NCBI GenBank assembly: GCA_964628185.1 | Contig: CAZVLQ010000001.1 | Span: 119,905 to 183,904, forward strand | Source: CAZVLQ01 sp964628185 | GTDB taxonomy: Bacteria; Pseudomonadota; Zetaproteobacteria; Mariprofundales; Mariprofundaceae | Direction: 5' to 3' | DNA: 64,000 nucleotides | Shown here: positions 17,571-26,198 of the stretch, piece after piece | Position numbering within the stretch: the first letter of the stretch is position 1 | Layout: every line of letters starts with the position of its first letter | The notes under the pieces: generated by a model | The model's input: the letters and a program-made list of their open reading frames with translations, nothing else | Database searches by the model: none | Told to the model about the DNA's origin: nothing | Program-made: the position numbers and the translations under genes

Positions 17571-19807
17571 GTGGTTTTTTCCGGCCTGAACCAGCGCAGG
17601 CGGTTGGCGTTGGACACCACCGTGACCGAACTCATGGCCATGGCGCCGCCGGCGATGATCGGGTTGAGCAGCAGGTGAAAGGTCGGATAGAGGACGCCGC
17701 CGGCAACGGGAATACCGAGCGAGTTGTAGACAAAGGCGCCAAACAGGTTCTGCCGGATGTTTTTCATCGTCGCCCGGGAAACTTCAATGGCCATGACGAC
17801 ACCCATCGGCGAGGAACGCATCAGGGTGATATCGGCGCTTTCCATGGCCACGTCCGTGCCCGCGCCGATGGCGAATCCGACATCGGCGCGGGCCAGCGCC
17901 GCCGCATCGTTGATGCCGTCGCCGACCATGCCGATAACGCCCCCCCTGGCCTGTAGTTGCGCCACCCTGGCATCCTTGTCGGCTGGCATCACCTCGGCGA
18001 TCACTTCATCCCCACCGTCAGGGTCCAGACCGATTTCACTGGCGACGGCCCCGGCAGTATGGCGGTTGTCTCCCGTCAGCATGACCACCCTGATGCCGAG
18101 CGCATGCAGGCGCTCGACCGCCATCCTGCTGTCATCGCGTACCGGATCGGCCACGGCGAAGATGCCAAGCAGCTTTTTCTCCGCCGCGATCAGTACCGGC
18201 GTGCGTGCCTGCGCGGCCAGGGATGCAAGCCGTTCCGTGATTTCCGGGTCGACGGGAACGTCATATTCCGCCATCAGCCTGGCATTGCCCATCAGAATCC
18301 GTTGATCCCCGATCATGGCCTCGACGCCGCGTCCCGCATGGGCCCTGAATGCATCCGCACGGGTCGGTTCAAGATGACGCTTGCGGGTGGCATCCAGAAT
18401 AGCCGCCGCCAGCGGATGTTCACTGCCGCTTTCCAGGCCGGACGCCAGGCGCAGTATTTCGGATTCCTCCGCCCCGAAGGCGAGTATCTCCGTCACGGCG
18501 GGCTTGCCTTCGGTGATGGTGCCCGTCTTGTCGAGGACGACGGTGGTGAGCTTGCCCGCGCGTTCCAGCGCCTCGCCGTTTCTGATCAGAATGCCATGCT
18601 CGGCCGCCTTGCCCACGCCCACCATGATGGACATCGGGGTGGCCAGGCCCAGCGCGCAGGGGCAGGCGATGATGAGCACGGTCATCATGGTCACCAGAGC
18701 GAAGCTGGCCCTTGGTTCGGGGCCGAAATTGAACCAGATCAGGAATGTGATGACGGCCGCGATCAGCACAACCGGCACGAACACGCCGGCCACCTTGTCC
18801 ACCAGTCGGCCGATATGCGGCTTGGAGGCCTGCGCCCGGCGCACCATGTCAATAATGCGGGCCAGCACCGTATCGCTTCCGACCCGCGTGGCCCTGTACA
18901 GAAAAGTGCCCCGGGTATTGATCGTGCCGCCAACCACTTCGTCTCCCGCATTCTTTCGCACCGGCATGGGCTCGCCGGTGAGCATGGATTCATCCACGCT
19001 GGAATGGCCTTCCACAATCACGCCATCTACGGGAATCTTTTCACCGGGACGCATGCGGACCGTGTCGCCCGCGACAACCTGCTCGATGGGAACATCCGTT
19101 TCCGTGCCGTCGCGCAACACGCGTGCCGTACGCGCCGCCAGGCCGATCAATCGTTTGATGGCTTCGCCGGTTTTTCCCCGGGCGCGCATTTCCAGGGCCT
19201 GCCCGAGGTTGATGAGCGCGATGATGATCAGCGCCGCCTCAAAGTAGACGTGGCGTCCGGCCACGGGAACGATGTCCGGACGAGCGGAAATGGCCATGGA
19301 ATAAAGCCATGCCGTGCCGGTGCCCATGGCGATCAGCGTATCCATCGTGGCGGCGTGATGCAGGAAGCTTTTGACTGCGCCGACATAGAACTGGCGGCCG
19401 GCGAACACCATCACGGCCAGCGTGATCAGGCCGACCAGCAGCCAGGCAATCCGGCCTGCCTGTGTCGAGAGTGGCGGCAGCAGATCGAGCATGCCCGCCA
19501 GATACACGGGAATGCCGACAAGGCCCGCCGCCACAAACTGTTTCAGCAGCCGGCGGTAATGCACCGTCTCGGCCGCTTCCTTCCGGGCTTCATCTTCGGC
19601 GCCTTTCAACTCGGCGGCGGAATAACCGGCATCCTGTACGGCCCTGATCAGGATGGAAGGCGCGGCATCGCCTTCCACCATGGCCGTGCGTTCACCCAGA
19701 CTGACCGTCGCCTGTTTCACGCCTGTGACCGAAAGCAGGGCCTGCTCGACATTAGACACGCAGCCGGCACAGTGCATGCCGTCAATGGAAAGTCGTATAG
19801 TACTCAC
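17567..19807 (-). CDS. copA: Copper-exporting P1B-type ATPase
   Basis: 746 residues. An N-terminal metal-binding domain with GMHCAGC (10-16) is followed by eight membrane helices. Actuator TGE lies at 278-280, CPC ion motif at 382-384, phosphorylated aspartate in DKTGT at 426-430, SEHPL and GDGIND. The C-terminal copper-specific signatures are YNSLGIPVAGG and MAMSSVTVVSNANRLR. This set is diagnostic of Cu(I) export ATPases. It sits between copZ (6 bp upstream) and a cupredoxin gene. Confidence 0.97.
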   Translation of the reverse strand: MSTIRLSIDGMHCAGCVSNVEQALLSVTGVKQATVSLGERTAMVEGDAAPSILIRAVQDAGYSAAELKGAEDEARKEAAETVHYRRLLKQFVAAGLVGIPVYLAGMLDLLPPLSTQAGRIAWLLVGLITLAVMVFAGRQFYVGAVKSFLHHAATMDTLIAMGTGTAWLYSMAISARPDIVPVAGRHVYFEAALIIIALINLGQALEMRARGKTGEAIKRLIGLAARTARVLRDGTETDVPIEQVVAGDTVRMRPGEKIPVDGVIVEGHSSVDESMLTGEPMPVRKNAGDEVVGGTINTRGTFLYRATRVGSDTVLARIIDMVRRAQASKPHIGRLVDKVAGVFVPVVLIAAVITFLIWFNFGPEPRASFALVTMMTVLIIACPCALGLATPMSIMVGVGKAAEHGILIRNGEALERAGKLTTVVLDKTGTITEGKPAVTEILAFGAEESEILRLASGLESGSEHPLAAAILDATRKRHLEPTRADAFRAHAGRGVEAMIGDQRILMGNARLMAEYDVPVDPEITERLASLAAQARTPVLIAAEKKLLGIFAVADPVRDDSRMAVERLHALGIRVVMLTGDNRHTAGAVASEIGLDPDGGDEVIAEVMPADKDARVAQLQARGGVIGMVGDGINDAAALARADVGFAIGAGTDVAMESADITLMRSSPMGVVMAIEVSRATMKNIRQNLFGAFVYNSLGIPVAGGVLYPTFHLLLNPIIAGGAMAMSSVTVVSNANRLRWFRPEKTT

Positions 19808-19813
19808 AAGGAC

Positions 19814-20029
19814 CTAAATTTTGCCGGTCAGTCGGTAACCCAGGGAGGTCACTTTTTGCCGGATTTCTTCCTTATTGGGGCCATCTCCCTTGCAGGCAAT
19901 GGCGACCTGTCCGGACTGATGATCCGCCCTGACGCTCTCAACGCCGGGAAGCTCAAGCAGGGCCTTCCGTACCCTGTCTTCGCAACCCGAACATTTCATT
20001 CCTTCCACTACGAATGTGAATTCAGTCAT
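19814..20029 (-). CDS. copZ: CopZ-like copper chaperone (HMA domain)
   Basis: 71 residues, a single heavy-metal-associated domain with GMKCSGC at residues 9-15 and the VESVRADHQSGQVAI strand. It probably delivers Cu(I) to the adjacent CopA. ATG overlaps the end of the preceding membrane-protein gene by eight bases, so translation is likely coupled. Confidence 0.92.
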   Translation of the reverse strand: MTEFTFVVEGMKCSGCEDRVRKALLELPGVESVRADHQSGQVAIACKGDGPNKEEIRQKVTSLGYRLTGKI

Positions 20030-20687
20030 TGTTCGCCTCCTTTTGCTCGAAGAATCGGGCCAACAGGCTACACCGTTTGTGCAGGCAGAACATTTCCAGC
20101 AGCAAGACCGCGAGGACCGTAATCAGGGAGGCAAGAACCAGGCTGACAGCCGGGCCAAACAGCCACATCACGCTTTTTTCGGCCGCCTTGGGGCCAAGAA
20201 GCACGGTACGGAATCCCATCAGAATCCAGGCTGGGGGGTAGGCTACGGCACCGATGCCAAAGCTCCATCCCAGCAGTTTTTTCCAGCATGGCTTCAGGGA
20301 TGTTAACCCGGTAATCAGCAACATGACTGCGGAGAGTATTCCCACGCCCATCCAGTGAACATGTCCGCGCAGCAACCGCCGCATGGCATCCAGAGCCAGG
20401 TTGCCGGAGTGGGAACGCTGATCCGGAGTGGCGGCATGGCTGTCGTCATGCTCAGTGCGGGCGTTTGCTCCGGACGGCAACATGCCCGCCAGGACATGCC
20501 GGTGCGTGTCCACTTTCACACCCTGCTTTGACCGGGCCGCCTTGATTGTGGCTTCCTGCTTTGTGAAACCGTCGTGCAATTGCTCGTGAAAAATGGCCAG
20601 ATAAGCTGCCCAGCACACACCCAGGACCATGGCCAGCACGGCCAGAACCAGTCCGTGGCGGATATGTTTGATGGTATTGCCGCTCAT
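20022..20687 (-). CDS. Unrecognised membrane protein at the head of the copper block
   Basis: 221 residues. I do not recognise it. The N-terminal helix is at about residues 8-30 (LVLAVLAMVLGVCWAAYLA). A histidine- and aspartate-rich extracytoplasmic segment of roughly 70 residues follows (EHDDSHAATPDQRSHSG). Three more helices occupy about 105-215, the first starting RGHVHWMGVGILSAV. The last residues are CLHKRCSLL and a charged tail. AAGGAGGGTGAA directly precedes ATG 20687, so I choose that start. Overlap with copZ and the His/Met/Cys-rich composition suggest a role in metal handling, but this is inference only. Confidence 0.7.
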   Translation of the reverse strand: MSGNTIKHIRHGLVLAVLAMVLGVCWAAYLAIFHEQLHDGFTKQEATIKAARSKQGVKVDTHRHVLAGMLPSGANARTEHDDSHAATPDQRSHSGNLALDAMRRLLRGHVHWMGVGILSAVMLLITGLTSLKPCWKKLLGWSFGIGAVAYPPAWILMGFRTVLLGPKAAEKSVMWLFGPAVSLVLASLITVLAVLLLEMFCLHKRCSLLARFFEQKEANND

Positions 20688-21087
20688 TTCACCCTCCTTG
20701 CACAAGCCGTAATCCGGATCATTTATCCTGAACCATTCACAAATACTGCCGCCTGTCTGCGTCTACCTGTGCGTAAACGCACAGGCAAGGGGCGCCCTCA
20801 CCTGTTCCTTTGCCCCTGTCTGTGCGATGCATGCAGACAGGCGCGATGCAGTCCTCCCCGGTCGTCCGTATGCAAGGGCTACGCACTCCTTCCTTGGAAT
20901 GGCCGCTTCGGGGTCACGCTGCCCGTTGCGAATAAAGGCCCGGCGCACAAAAAAGGCCACAGGCCGTTTGGACGCCCGCGAGGGCGGGGCGAAAGCCCTG
21001 AGGGCTGGAAGCCTGAATCAATCATCACGGTGATTCACGAATAATTCAGACTAGAAAATCATGCCTCAGGTATTTTTTCCAGGGGCA
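20688..21087. other. Gene-free interval with palindromic repeat sequence
   Basis: This 400 bp stretch between the copper block and hslU shows no convincing gene. Its left part holds one copy of a dispersed double-hairpin repeat. Its right part holds further inverted segments, such as GGGCGGGGCGAAAGCCCTGAGGGCT, and ends with ATTCACGAATAATTCAGACTAG. The outer edges (CCTGAACCATTCACAAAT at 20727 and the complement of ATTCACGAATAATTCAGA near 21035-21052) are imperfect inverted copies of each other. The block may therefore be one roughly 325 bp non-coding element. Confidence 0.5.
20727..20843 (+). repeat. Dispersed double-hairpin repeat, copy A
   Basis: Contains a perfect hairpin CCTGTGCGT/ACGCACAGG (20766-20774 with 20777-20785), a linker with TGTTCCTTTGC, and a second hairpin CCTGTCTG/CAGACAGG. 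The same order and linker recur in inverted orientation at 30096-30206, including the flank CTGAACnATTCAnAAATnCTGCCGCCTGTCTGCGT. Confidence 0.65.
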
Positions 21088-22431
21088 TCACAGGATATAG
21101 CGCGACAGGTCTTCATTGTCGGTAATGCCCGCAAGACGCTTACGCACATAGGCGGCATCCACCACCAGTTTCTTGTCTGTACGGTCCGGTGCATCGTAAC
21201 TGGCCTCTTCCAGTACGCGCTCAAGCAGGGTGTGCAGGCGTCTGGCGCCGATATTTTCCGTCTGCTCATTGACCTGAACGGCCAGTCTGGCGATTTCAGC
21301 ATTGCCATCTTCAGTGAATTGCACATCCAGACCTTCGGTTCCCATCAGTGCCGCATATTGCTTGGTCAGGGCATTCTCCGGCTCCGTCAGGATGCGCCGA
21401 AAATCTTCTTCACCCAGGGCATCCAGCGAGACTCGTATGGGGAAACGGCCCTGCATCTCGGGGATGAGATCGGAAGGCTTGGCCAGATGAAAGGCGCCGG
21501 ATGCGATGAACAGAACATGGTCCGTTTTGACCGTGCCATGGCGCGTGTTAACCGTCGTGCCCTCGACCAGCGGCAACAGATCACGCTGCACGCCTTCACG
21601 CGACACATCCGCATCCTTGCCCTCGCGGTGCGTAATCTTGTCCATCTCGTCCAGAAATACGATACCGTCGTTTTCCGCCCGGTTGATGGATTCTTCCTTG
21701 ATACGATCCATATCCAGCATGCGTCCGGCCTCCTCCTGCCGAAGATATTGCAGGGCATCCGTGACCGGCATGCGCCGGCGCTTGGCCTGTGATGAAAGAA
21801 GATTACCGAACATATCCTTCATGTTCAGATCAATTTCTTCGTTTCCCTGGCTGGAAAATACCTGCATGATGGGTAGTTGCGGGTTGCTTTGCACCTCGAT
21901 TTCAACCTGGCGCTCGTCCATTTCGCCCTTGCGCAGCTTTCGGCGCATTTTTTCCCGTGAATCATTTCCGGACCTGGATGGACTGGTTGATACGGGGCCG
22001 GCCGGCTGTACGGGGTGAGGGATAAGAATATCCAGCAGGCGATCCTCGGCGGCTTCTTCGGCCCGCGCCTGTACACGTACCAGATGTTCGTCGCGTACTA
22101 TTTTGATGGCGGTGTCCACCAGGTCGCGTATGATGGATTCCACATCCCGGCCTACGTAGCCAACCTCGGTATATTTGGTCGCCTCCACTTTCACGAAGGG
22201 CGCTCTGGCGAGTTTGGCAAGCCGCCGGGCAATCTCGGTTTTGCCCACGCCGGTGGGGCCGATCATCAGGATATTTTTCGGCGTGATCTCCTCGCGCATC
22301 GGGGATGGCACCTGCTTGCGCCGCCAGCGATTCCTGAGGGCGATCGCCACCGAACGTTTGGCGTCGGCCTGGCCGATAATGTAGCGGTCCAGTTCCGATT
22401 CGATTTCCCTCGGCGTCATGGTCTGACTCAC
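21088..22431 (-). CDS. hslU: ATP-dependent protease ATPase subunit HslU
   Basis: 447 residues, full length. AAA+ unfoldase of the HslUV protease. Residues 1-20 match the family start (MTPREIxSELDxxIIGQ). Walker A GPTGVGKT is at 58-65 and Walker B FLDEMDKI follows the I-domain (with low-complexity SPSRSGNDSREKMRRKLRKGEMDE). Sensor residues sit in GRFPIRV and the C-terminus is the HslV-activating tail EDLSRYIL. The GTG start overlaps the hslV stop (GTGA) with AAAGGGGGTG upstream. Confidence 0.97.
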   Translation of the reverse strand: MSQTMTPREIESELDRYIIGQADAKRSVAIALRNRWRRKQVPSPMREEITPKNILMIGPTGVGKTEIARRLAKLARAPFVKVEATKYTEVGYVGRDVESIIRDLVDTAIKIVRDEHLVRVQARAEEAAEDRLLDILIPHPVQPAGPVSTSPSRSGNDSREKMRRKLRKGEMDERQVEIEVQSNPQLPIMQVFSSQGNEEIDLNMKDMFGNLLSSQAKRRRMPVTDALQYLRQEEAGRMLDMDRIKEESINRAENDGIVFLDEMDKITHREGKDADVSREGVQRDLLPLVEGTTVNTRHGTVKTDHVLFIASGAFHLAKPSDLIPEMQGRFPIRVSLDALGEEDFRRILTEPENALTKQYAALMGTEGLDVQFTEDGNAEIARLAVQVNEQTENIGARRLHTLLERVLEEASYDAPDRTDKKLVVDAAYVRKRLAGITDNEDLSRYIL

Positions 22432-22976
22432 TGCACACCCCCTTTAACGGTTTCTACACGGACTTCGGTATTGGTGTAGATGCAGATGCCGGCGGCGATT
22501 TTCATTGCTTCACGCACGACTTCCCCGGCCGTCAGCTCTGTGTGGCGGGCGAGGGCGGTGGCCGCCGCCTGAGCATAGGCGCCGCCGGAGCCGATGGCTG
22601 TAACCGCCTCATCCGGTTCAAGCACGTCACCGTTACCGGATATCATCAGCATGCGCTCGGCATCGGCCACGATCATCATGGCCTCAAGCTTGCGAAGGTA
22701 GCGGTCGGTGCGCCAGTCCTTGGCCAGCGCCACGGCAGCTCGTGTCAGGCTGCCGCCATGCTCGTCCAGCTTGGCCTCAAAGCGCTCAAAAAGGTTCATG
22801 GCGTCCGCGGTGGAGCCGGCAAACCCCGCCAGGATGGCGCCGTCCCGCATGGTGCGCACCTTGCGGGCGCCGTGCTTGATGATGGTGTCGCCCAGCGTGA
22901 CTTGCCCGTCGCCCGCAATGGCTGTTTCACCCTTCCTGCTGACGCATAAGATCGTTGTTCCGCGCATATACTGCAT
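22428..22976 (-). CDS. hslV: ATP-dependent protease peptidase subunit HslV
   Basis: 182 residues from ATG 22976. Threonine peptidase that forms the core of HslUV. MQYMRG is a short propeptide and TTILCVSRKG begins the mature protein, exposing the catalytic Thr. GDGQVTLGD, the ARKVRTM strand, GFAGSTADA and GSGGAYAQAAATAL are conserved. An upstream in-frame extension exists, but AAGGTG six bases before this ATG and the family N-terminus fix the start. Operon with hslU. Confidence 0.95.
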   Translation of the reverse strand: MQYMRGTTILCVSRKGETAIAGDGQVTLGDTIIKHGARKVRTMRDGAILAGFAGSTADAMNLFERFEAKLDEHGGSLTRAAVALAKDWRTDRYLRKLEAMMIVADAERMLMISGNGDVLEPDEAVTAIGSGGAYAQAAATALARHTELTAGEVVREAMKIAAGICIYTNTEVRVETVKGGVQ

Positions 22977-23085
22977 ATTCAACACCTTTGACATGGTTGT
23001 CTGCAATCTTATCTGTTTGCCGATGAATGGCCAGTGCGTGTTTGTTTTTGAATTGTTCATAAATTAGGCATGCAAGCAGCCGCCA

Positions 23086-23102
23086 TGCATAAACAATATG
23101 CA
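23086..23102 (+). promoter_or_regulatory. Candidate NtrC binding site
   Basis: TGCATAAACAATATGCA is a palindrome with TGCA half-sites separated by nine bases, the geometry of the NtrC consensus TGCACC-N5-GGTGCA, though the inner bases differ. It lies about 75 bp upstream of a sigma-54-like promoter and ahead of porin-glnK-amtB. Confidence 0.45.
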
Positions 23103-23177
23103 CAAGCAAGCTCATAATAATCTGAACTATTATTTTATTTTCAATATGTTAGACGAGAAACCAGCTTTCGCAGGAAA

Positions 23178-23193
23178 CGGCACACATCCTGCT
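23178..23193 (+). promoter_or_regulatory. Candidate sigma-54 promoter for porin-glnK-amtB
   Basis: cGGCACACATCCTGCt has GG at 23179-23180 and GC at 23191-23192 with exactly ten bases between, and a perfect GGCAC at the -24 element. It lies 55 bp before the porin ATG, in front of nitrogen-regulated genes. Confidence 0.5.
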
Positions 23194-23248
23194 CTACTCT
23201 GGCATGACTGCATCTGGGGTCATCAGACAAAAAATCTGGAGGAAGAAA

Positions 23249-24376
23249 ATGAGAAGCAAATCCTGTCTTGCAATGGCTTTAGCCGGATTGATCGGAATGG
23301 CATCCATACCCGGGCCATCTCAGGCGGCAGAGTCGGCTGGTGAAAAGGCAAAAATTCCGACTTTTGGCGAGGTGCTTGATGCTTCCGGTATCAAGATCGC
23401 CGGTTACATAGACGTTTCATATACCTATAGCGGTAATAAGAACGTCACCTTCACGGATGGCACAGCCAACCGCGTGTTTGACCGTGAGCCCAACAGCTTT
23501 AACTTCAATATGGCGGAACTGTCCGTCAGCATGCAACCGGATGAAGGCTTTGGCGGCGTCGTGGTGCTCAATGCCGGCACCGATGCGGATGTGACGGCGG
23601 CAACGGGTTCCGGTAGTTCTGACAACTTCGACGTGCAGCAGGCCTTTGTCAGTTACAAGGTGGACGGTGCGCATCTGATGGTCGGAAAGTTTGCTACCCT
23701 GATCGGCGCCGAAGTGATCGAAAGCCCGGACAATCTGAATTTCTCCCGCTCCATTCTGTTCGGATACGCGATCCCGTTCACGCATACAGGCGTGAGATTG
23801 CACTACGATCTCAACGATATGCTGTCTGCTGCCGTGGGCGTGAATAACGGCTGGGACAATTTGAAGGATGATAACAATCAGAAGTCGGTTGAGGCCGCGG
23901 TTTCCTTCACGCCGTCAGATATGATTTCACTAAGTGTTCAGGGTATGAGCGGTGTTGAGGCCGGGACAACCGGCCAGGGAGTGCGCAACATCATTGATTC
24001 CGTCCTGACGGTTACGCCGTTTGAGAGCATCACGCTGGTGGTCAACGGGGACTACGGCTCGCAGAAGAAGGGTACGTCAACGGGGCGCGTGGCGCGCTGG
24101 TGGGGCATCGCCGGCTATATCGGCTATCAGATCAACAGTCAGTGGCGTATCGCTCTGCGTGGTGAATATTTCGATGACCGGGACGGCTTCCGCAGCGGTA
24201 CCGCGCAACGCTGGAAAGAGGGTACGGCCACCGTCGCCTTCGCACCGACGGAGCATGTGGAGCTGCGCGGCGAGTACCGCCACGACCAGTCGAACAAACG
24301 CTCTTTCCTGAAATCGAACGGCCTGTCCCGAAAAACGCAGGATACGGGCGATTTCGAAGCGATTTACAAGTTTTAA
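23249..24376 (+). CDS. Outer membrane beta-barrel porin (BBP2-like)
   Basis: 375 residues. The signal peptide MRSKSCLAMALAGLIGMASIPGPSQAA is cleaved after about residue 27. The rest alternates short amphipathic strands, starting with IAGYIDVSYTYSG and ending in a strand with terminal aromatic residue (GDFEAIYKF), as outer membrane barrels do. The overall pattern resembles the OmpL-like beta-barrel porin-2 family. Position directly before glnK and amtB, behind a likely nitrogen-controlled promoter, suggests uptake of a nitrogenous solute. ATG 23249 has AGGAAGAA upstream; an upstream ATG at 23204 would bury the signal peptide. Confidence 0.8.
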   Translation: MRSKSCLAMALAGLIGMASIPGPSQAAESAGEKAKIPTFGEVLDASGIKIAGYIDVSYTYSGNKNVTFTDGTANRVFDREPNSFNFNMAELSVSMQPDEGFGGVVVLNAGTDADVTAATGSGSSDNFDVQQAFVSYKVDGAHLMVGKFATLIGAEVIESPDNLNFSRSILFGYAIPFTHTGVRLHYDLNDMLSAAVGVNNGWDNLKDDNNQKSVEAAVSFTPSDMISLSVQGMSGVEAGTTGQGVRNIIDSVLTVTPFESITLVVNGDYGSQKKGTSTGRVARWWGIAGYIGYQINSQWRIALRGEYFDDRDGFRSGTAQRWKEGTATVAFAPTEHVELRGEYRHDQSNKRSFLKSNGLSRKTQDTGDFEAIYKF

Positions 24377-24401
24377 AATCTGAGACACAGGAGAAACAGT
24401 C

Positions 24402-24740
24402 ATGAAAATGATCAAGGCGATTCTGAAGCCGTTCAAGCTCGATGAAGTCAAGGCCGCGCTGACGGACCTCGGCATTTCGGGGCTGACCGTGGCCGAAGTG
24501 CGGGGTCACGGACGGCAGAAAGGGCATACGGAGCTTTACCGTGGCTCCGAATACCAGGTGGATTTCGTGCCCAAGGTGGAATTGACCACCGTGGTGGATG
24601 CCGATCTGGTGGATGCCGCGGTCACAGCCATTATTGCCGCCGCCAAAACCGACAAGGTCGGCGACGGCAAGATATTCGTCATCGATGTGGAACGCGTTGT
24701 GCGCATACGCACCGGCGAGGAAGGTGCCGATGCGCTGTAG
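24402..24740 (+). CDS. glnK: Nitrogen regulatory protein P-II
   Basis: 112 residues, the exact P-II length. Signals nitrogen/2-oxoglutarate/ATP status and gates AmtB. The T-loop GRQKGHTELYRGSEYQVDFVPK carries the uridylylation site Y51. The B-loop TDKVGDGKIFV and C-loop RIRTGEEG complete the ATP site. Located 46 bp before amtB, so glnK rather than glnB is the natural name. Confidence 0.96.
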   Translation: MKMIKAILKPFKLDEVKAALTDLGISGLTVAEVRGHGRQKGHTELYRGSEYQVDFVPKVELTTVVDADLVDAAVTAIIAAAKTDKVGDGKIFVIDVERVVRIRTGEEGADAL

Positions 24741-24786
24741 ATCCATTGAAAACAGGACAATCAATCTGAAAAAGGAGATAACGAAG

Positions 24787-26079
24787 ATGCGCAAACTGAT
24801 CGTATCCTTAACGGGCATGATGCCCGCAATGCTCATCGCACCGGGGCTGGCCCTGGCCGATGATGCCAAACTGAATTCGGGCGATACCGCCTGGATGATT
24901 GCCGCCACCGCACTGGTGCTGTTGATGACCGTGCCGGGGCTGGCGTTGTTTTATGGCGGTATGGTGCGCAAGAAGAACGTGCTTTCCGTGATGATGCAGG
25001 CCATCGCCGTCACCGGCCTGGTCAGCGTGTTATGGGTTGTCGCCGGATATTCCCTGGCCTTCAACGGTGCCGGCGCCTGGGTTGGAAACCTGCAAAAGGC
25101 ATTTCTGGCCGGCGTCGGTGTGGACGCGCTTTCCGGCACGATTCCCGAAACCGTATTCGTCACGTTCCAGATGACGTTCGCCATTATTACCCCGGTGCTC
25201 ATCATCGGCGCCTTTGCCGAGCGCATGAAGTTCTCGGCCGTGATGTGGTTTATGGGCATCTGGGTGCTGGCCGTGTATTCACCCATTGCTCACTGGGTGT
25301 GGGGCGGCGGTTTCCTGGGCAACCTTGGTACGCTTGATTTTGCCGGCGGTACCGTGGTGCACATCAATGCCGGCATCGCCGGGCTGGTCTGCGCTCTGGT
25401 TCTCGGCAAACGTATCGGCTATCCCAGCGAACCCATATTGCCGCATAACCTGACCCTGACCCTGATCGGCGCCTCGCTTTTGTGGGTGGGCTGGTTTGGT
25501 TTCAATGCCGGTTCGGAGCTGGCGGCGGACGGCACGGCCGGTATGGCCATGCTGGTCACGCAGGTGGCGACGGCCATGGCCGTGCTGGCCTGGACCTTCG
25601 CCGAATGGATCGTGTTCAAAAAGCCGAGTCTTCTCGGTGCTTCCTCGGGCGCCGTGGCGGGACTGGTGGCAATTACGCCCGCTTCCGGCTTTGTCGGTCC
25701 CGTCGGTGCGCTGGCGATCGGGCTGGCTGCCGGCGTGCTGTGCTTCATGGCCGTTGCCTACCTGAAGAAGGCGCTGGGTTACGATGATTCTCTGGATGCC
25801 TTCGGCGTGCATGCCATCGGCGGTATCATTGGTGCACTGCTTACGGGCGTATTCTGCGCCAAATCTTTTGGTGGTGCCGGTTTTTCCGATCACGCCACCA
25901 GTATCGGCGGCCAACTGGCCATTCAGGCTGAAGCGGTGCTGGCCACCATCGTATATGACGCCATTGCCACATTTATCATACTGAAGGTGATCGATGTCGT
26001 GATCGGACTGCGCGTCGAGGCCGACCAGGAACGCGAAGGCCTGGATATCACCCAGCATGGGGAACAGGTCTACGAGTAG
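24787..26079 (+). CDS. amtB: Ammonium transporter AmtB
   Basis: 430 residues. The cleavable signal peptide (MRKLIVSLTGMMPAMLIAPGLALA) is typical of AmtB, followed by eleven membrane helices. Family blocks include GLALFYGGMVRKKNVLS, the FGxGxxxxHINAG-type pore segment FAGGTVVHINAGIAGL with the first pore histidine, GWFGFNAGS, and AFGVHAIGGIIGALLTG with the second. The tail ends in GLDITQHGEQVYE, the P-II contact region. AAGGAGAT precedes ATG 24787. Co-transcribed with glnK. Confidence 0.96.
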   Translation: MRKLIVSLTGMMPAMLIAPGLALADDAKLNSGDTAWMIAATALVLLMTVPGLALFYGGMVRKKNVLSVMMQAIAVTGLVSVLWVVAGYSLAFNGAGAWVGNLQKAFLAGVGVDALSGTIPETVFVTFQMTFAIITPVLIIGAFAERMKFSAVMWFMGIWVLAVYSPIAHWVWGGGFLGNLGTLDFAGGTVVHINAGIAGLVCALVLGKRIGYPSEPILPHNLTLTLIGASLLWVGWFGFNAGSELAADGTAGMAMLVTQVATAMAVLAWTFAEWIVFKKPSLLGASSGAVAGLVAITPASGFVGPVGALAIGLAAGVLCFMAVAYLKKALGYDDSLDAFGVHAIGGIIGALLTGVFCAKSFGGAGFSDHATSIGGQLAIQAEAVLATIVYDAIATFIILKVIDVVIGLRVEADQEREGLDITQHGEQVYE

Positions 26080-26123
26080 GCTGGTCCTGGCACGACACAC
26101 ACGTCGTATGTGGCCGAAAGGAT

Positions 26124-26197
26124 GGACGCCGGCGCTATCTTGCAAAGGCCGGTCTGGATCCCCTCCAGCTGGCGGTTGTCCTCCAGCGCCGGCGTCC
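26124..26197 (+). repeat. 13-bp perfect inverted repeat after amtB
   Basis: GGACGCCGGCGCT (26124-26136) and AGCGCCGGCGTCC (26185-26197) are exact complements separated by 48 bp. It begins 45 bp after the amtB stop and could form a large stem in the 3' region of the transcript. Confidence 0.6.
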
Positions 26198-26198
26198 G

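Noticed and set aside
17957..20122. A 721-codon open frame on the plus strand opposite copA and copZ
   Set aside because: It mirrors the third-position pattern of the copA coding strand, is rich in His/Arg/Gly without any domain, and copA motifs are intact on the other strand.
20574..21044. Possible small gene in the copper-hslU gap
   Set aside because: The open frame runs through palindromic repeat sequence and the start of the antisense gene, with no ribosome binding site or recognisable protein.
23201..23215. TGGCATGACTGCAT as a sigma-54 promoter
   Set aside because: Only seven bases separate GG and GC; ten are needed. The nearby GGCACACATCCTGC has the correct spacing.
26087..26105. TGGCACGACACACACG after amtB as a sigma-54 promoter for nirB
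   Set aside because: The -24 half is good but there is no GC at the -12 position, and it lies nearly 300 bp from nirB.
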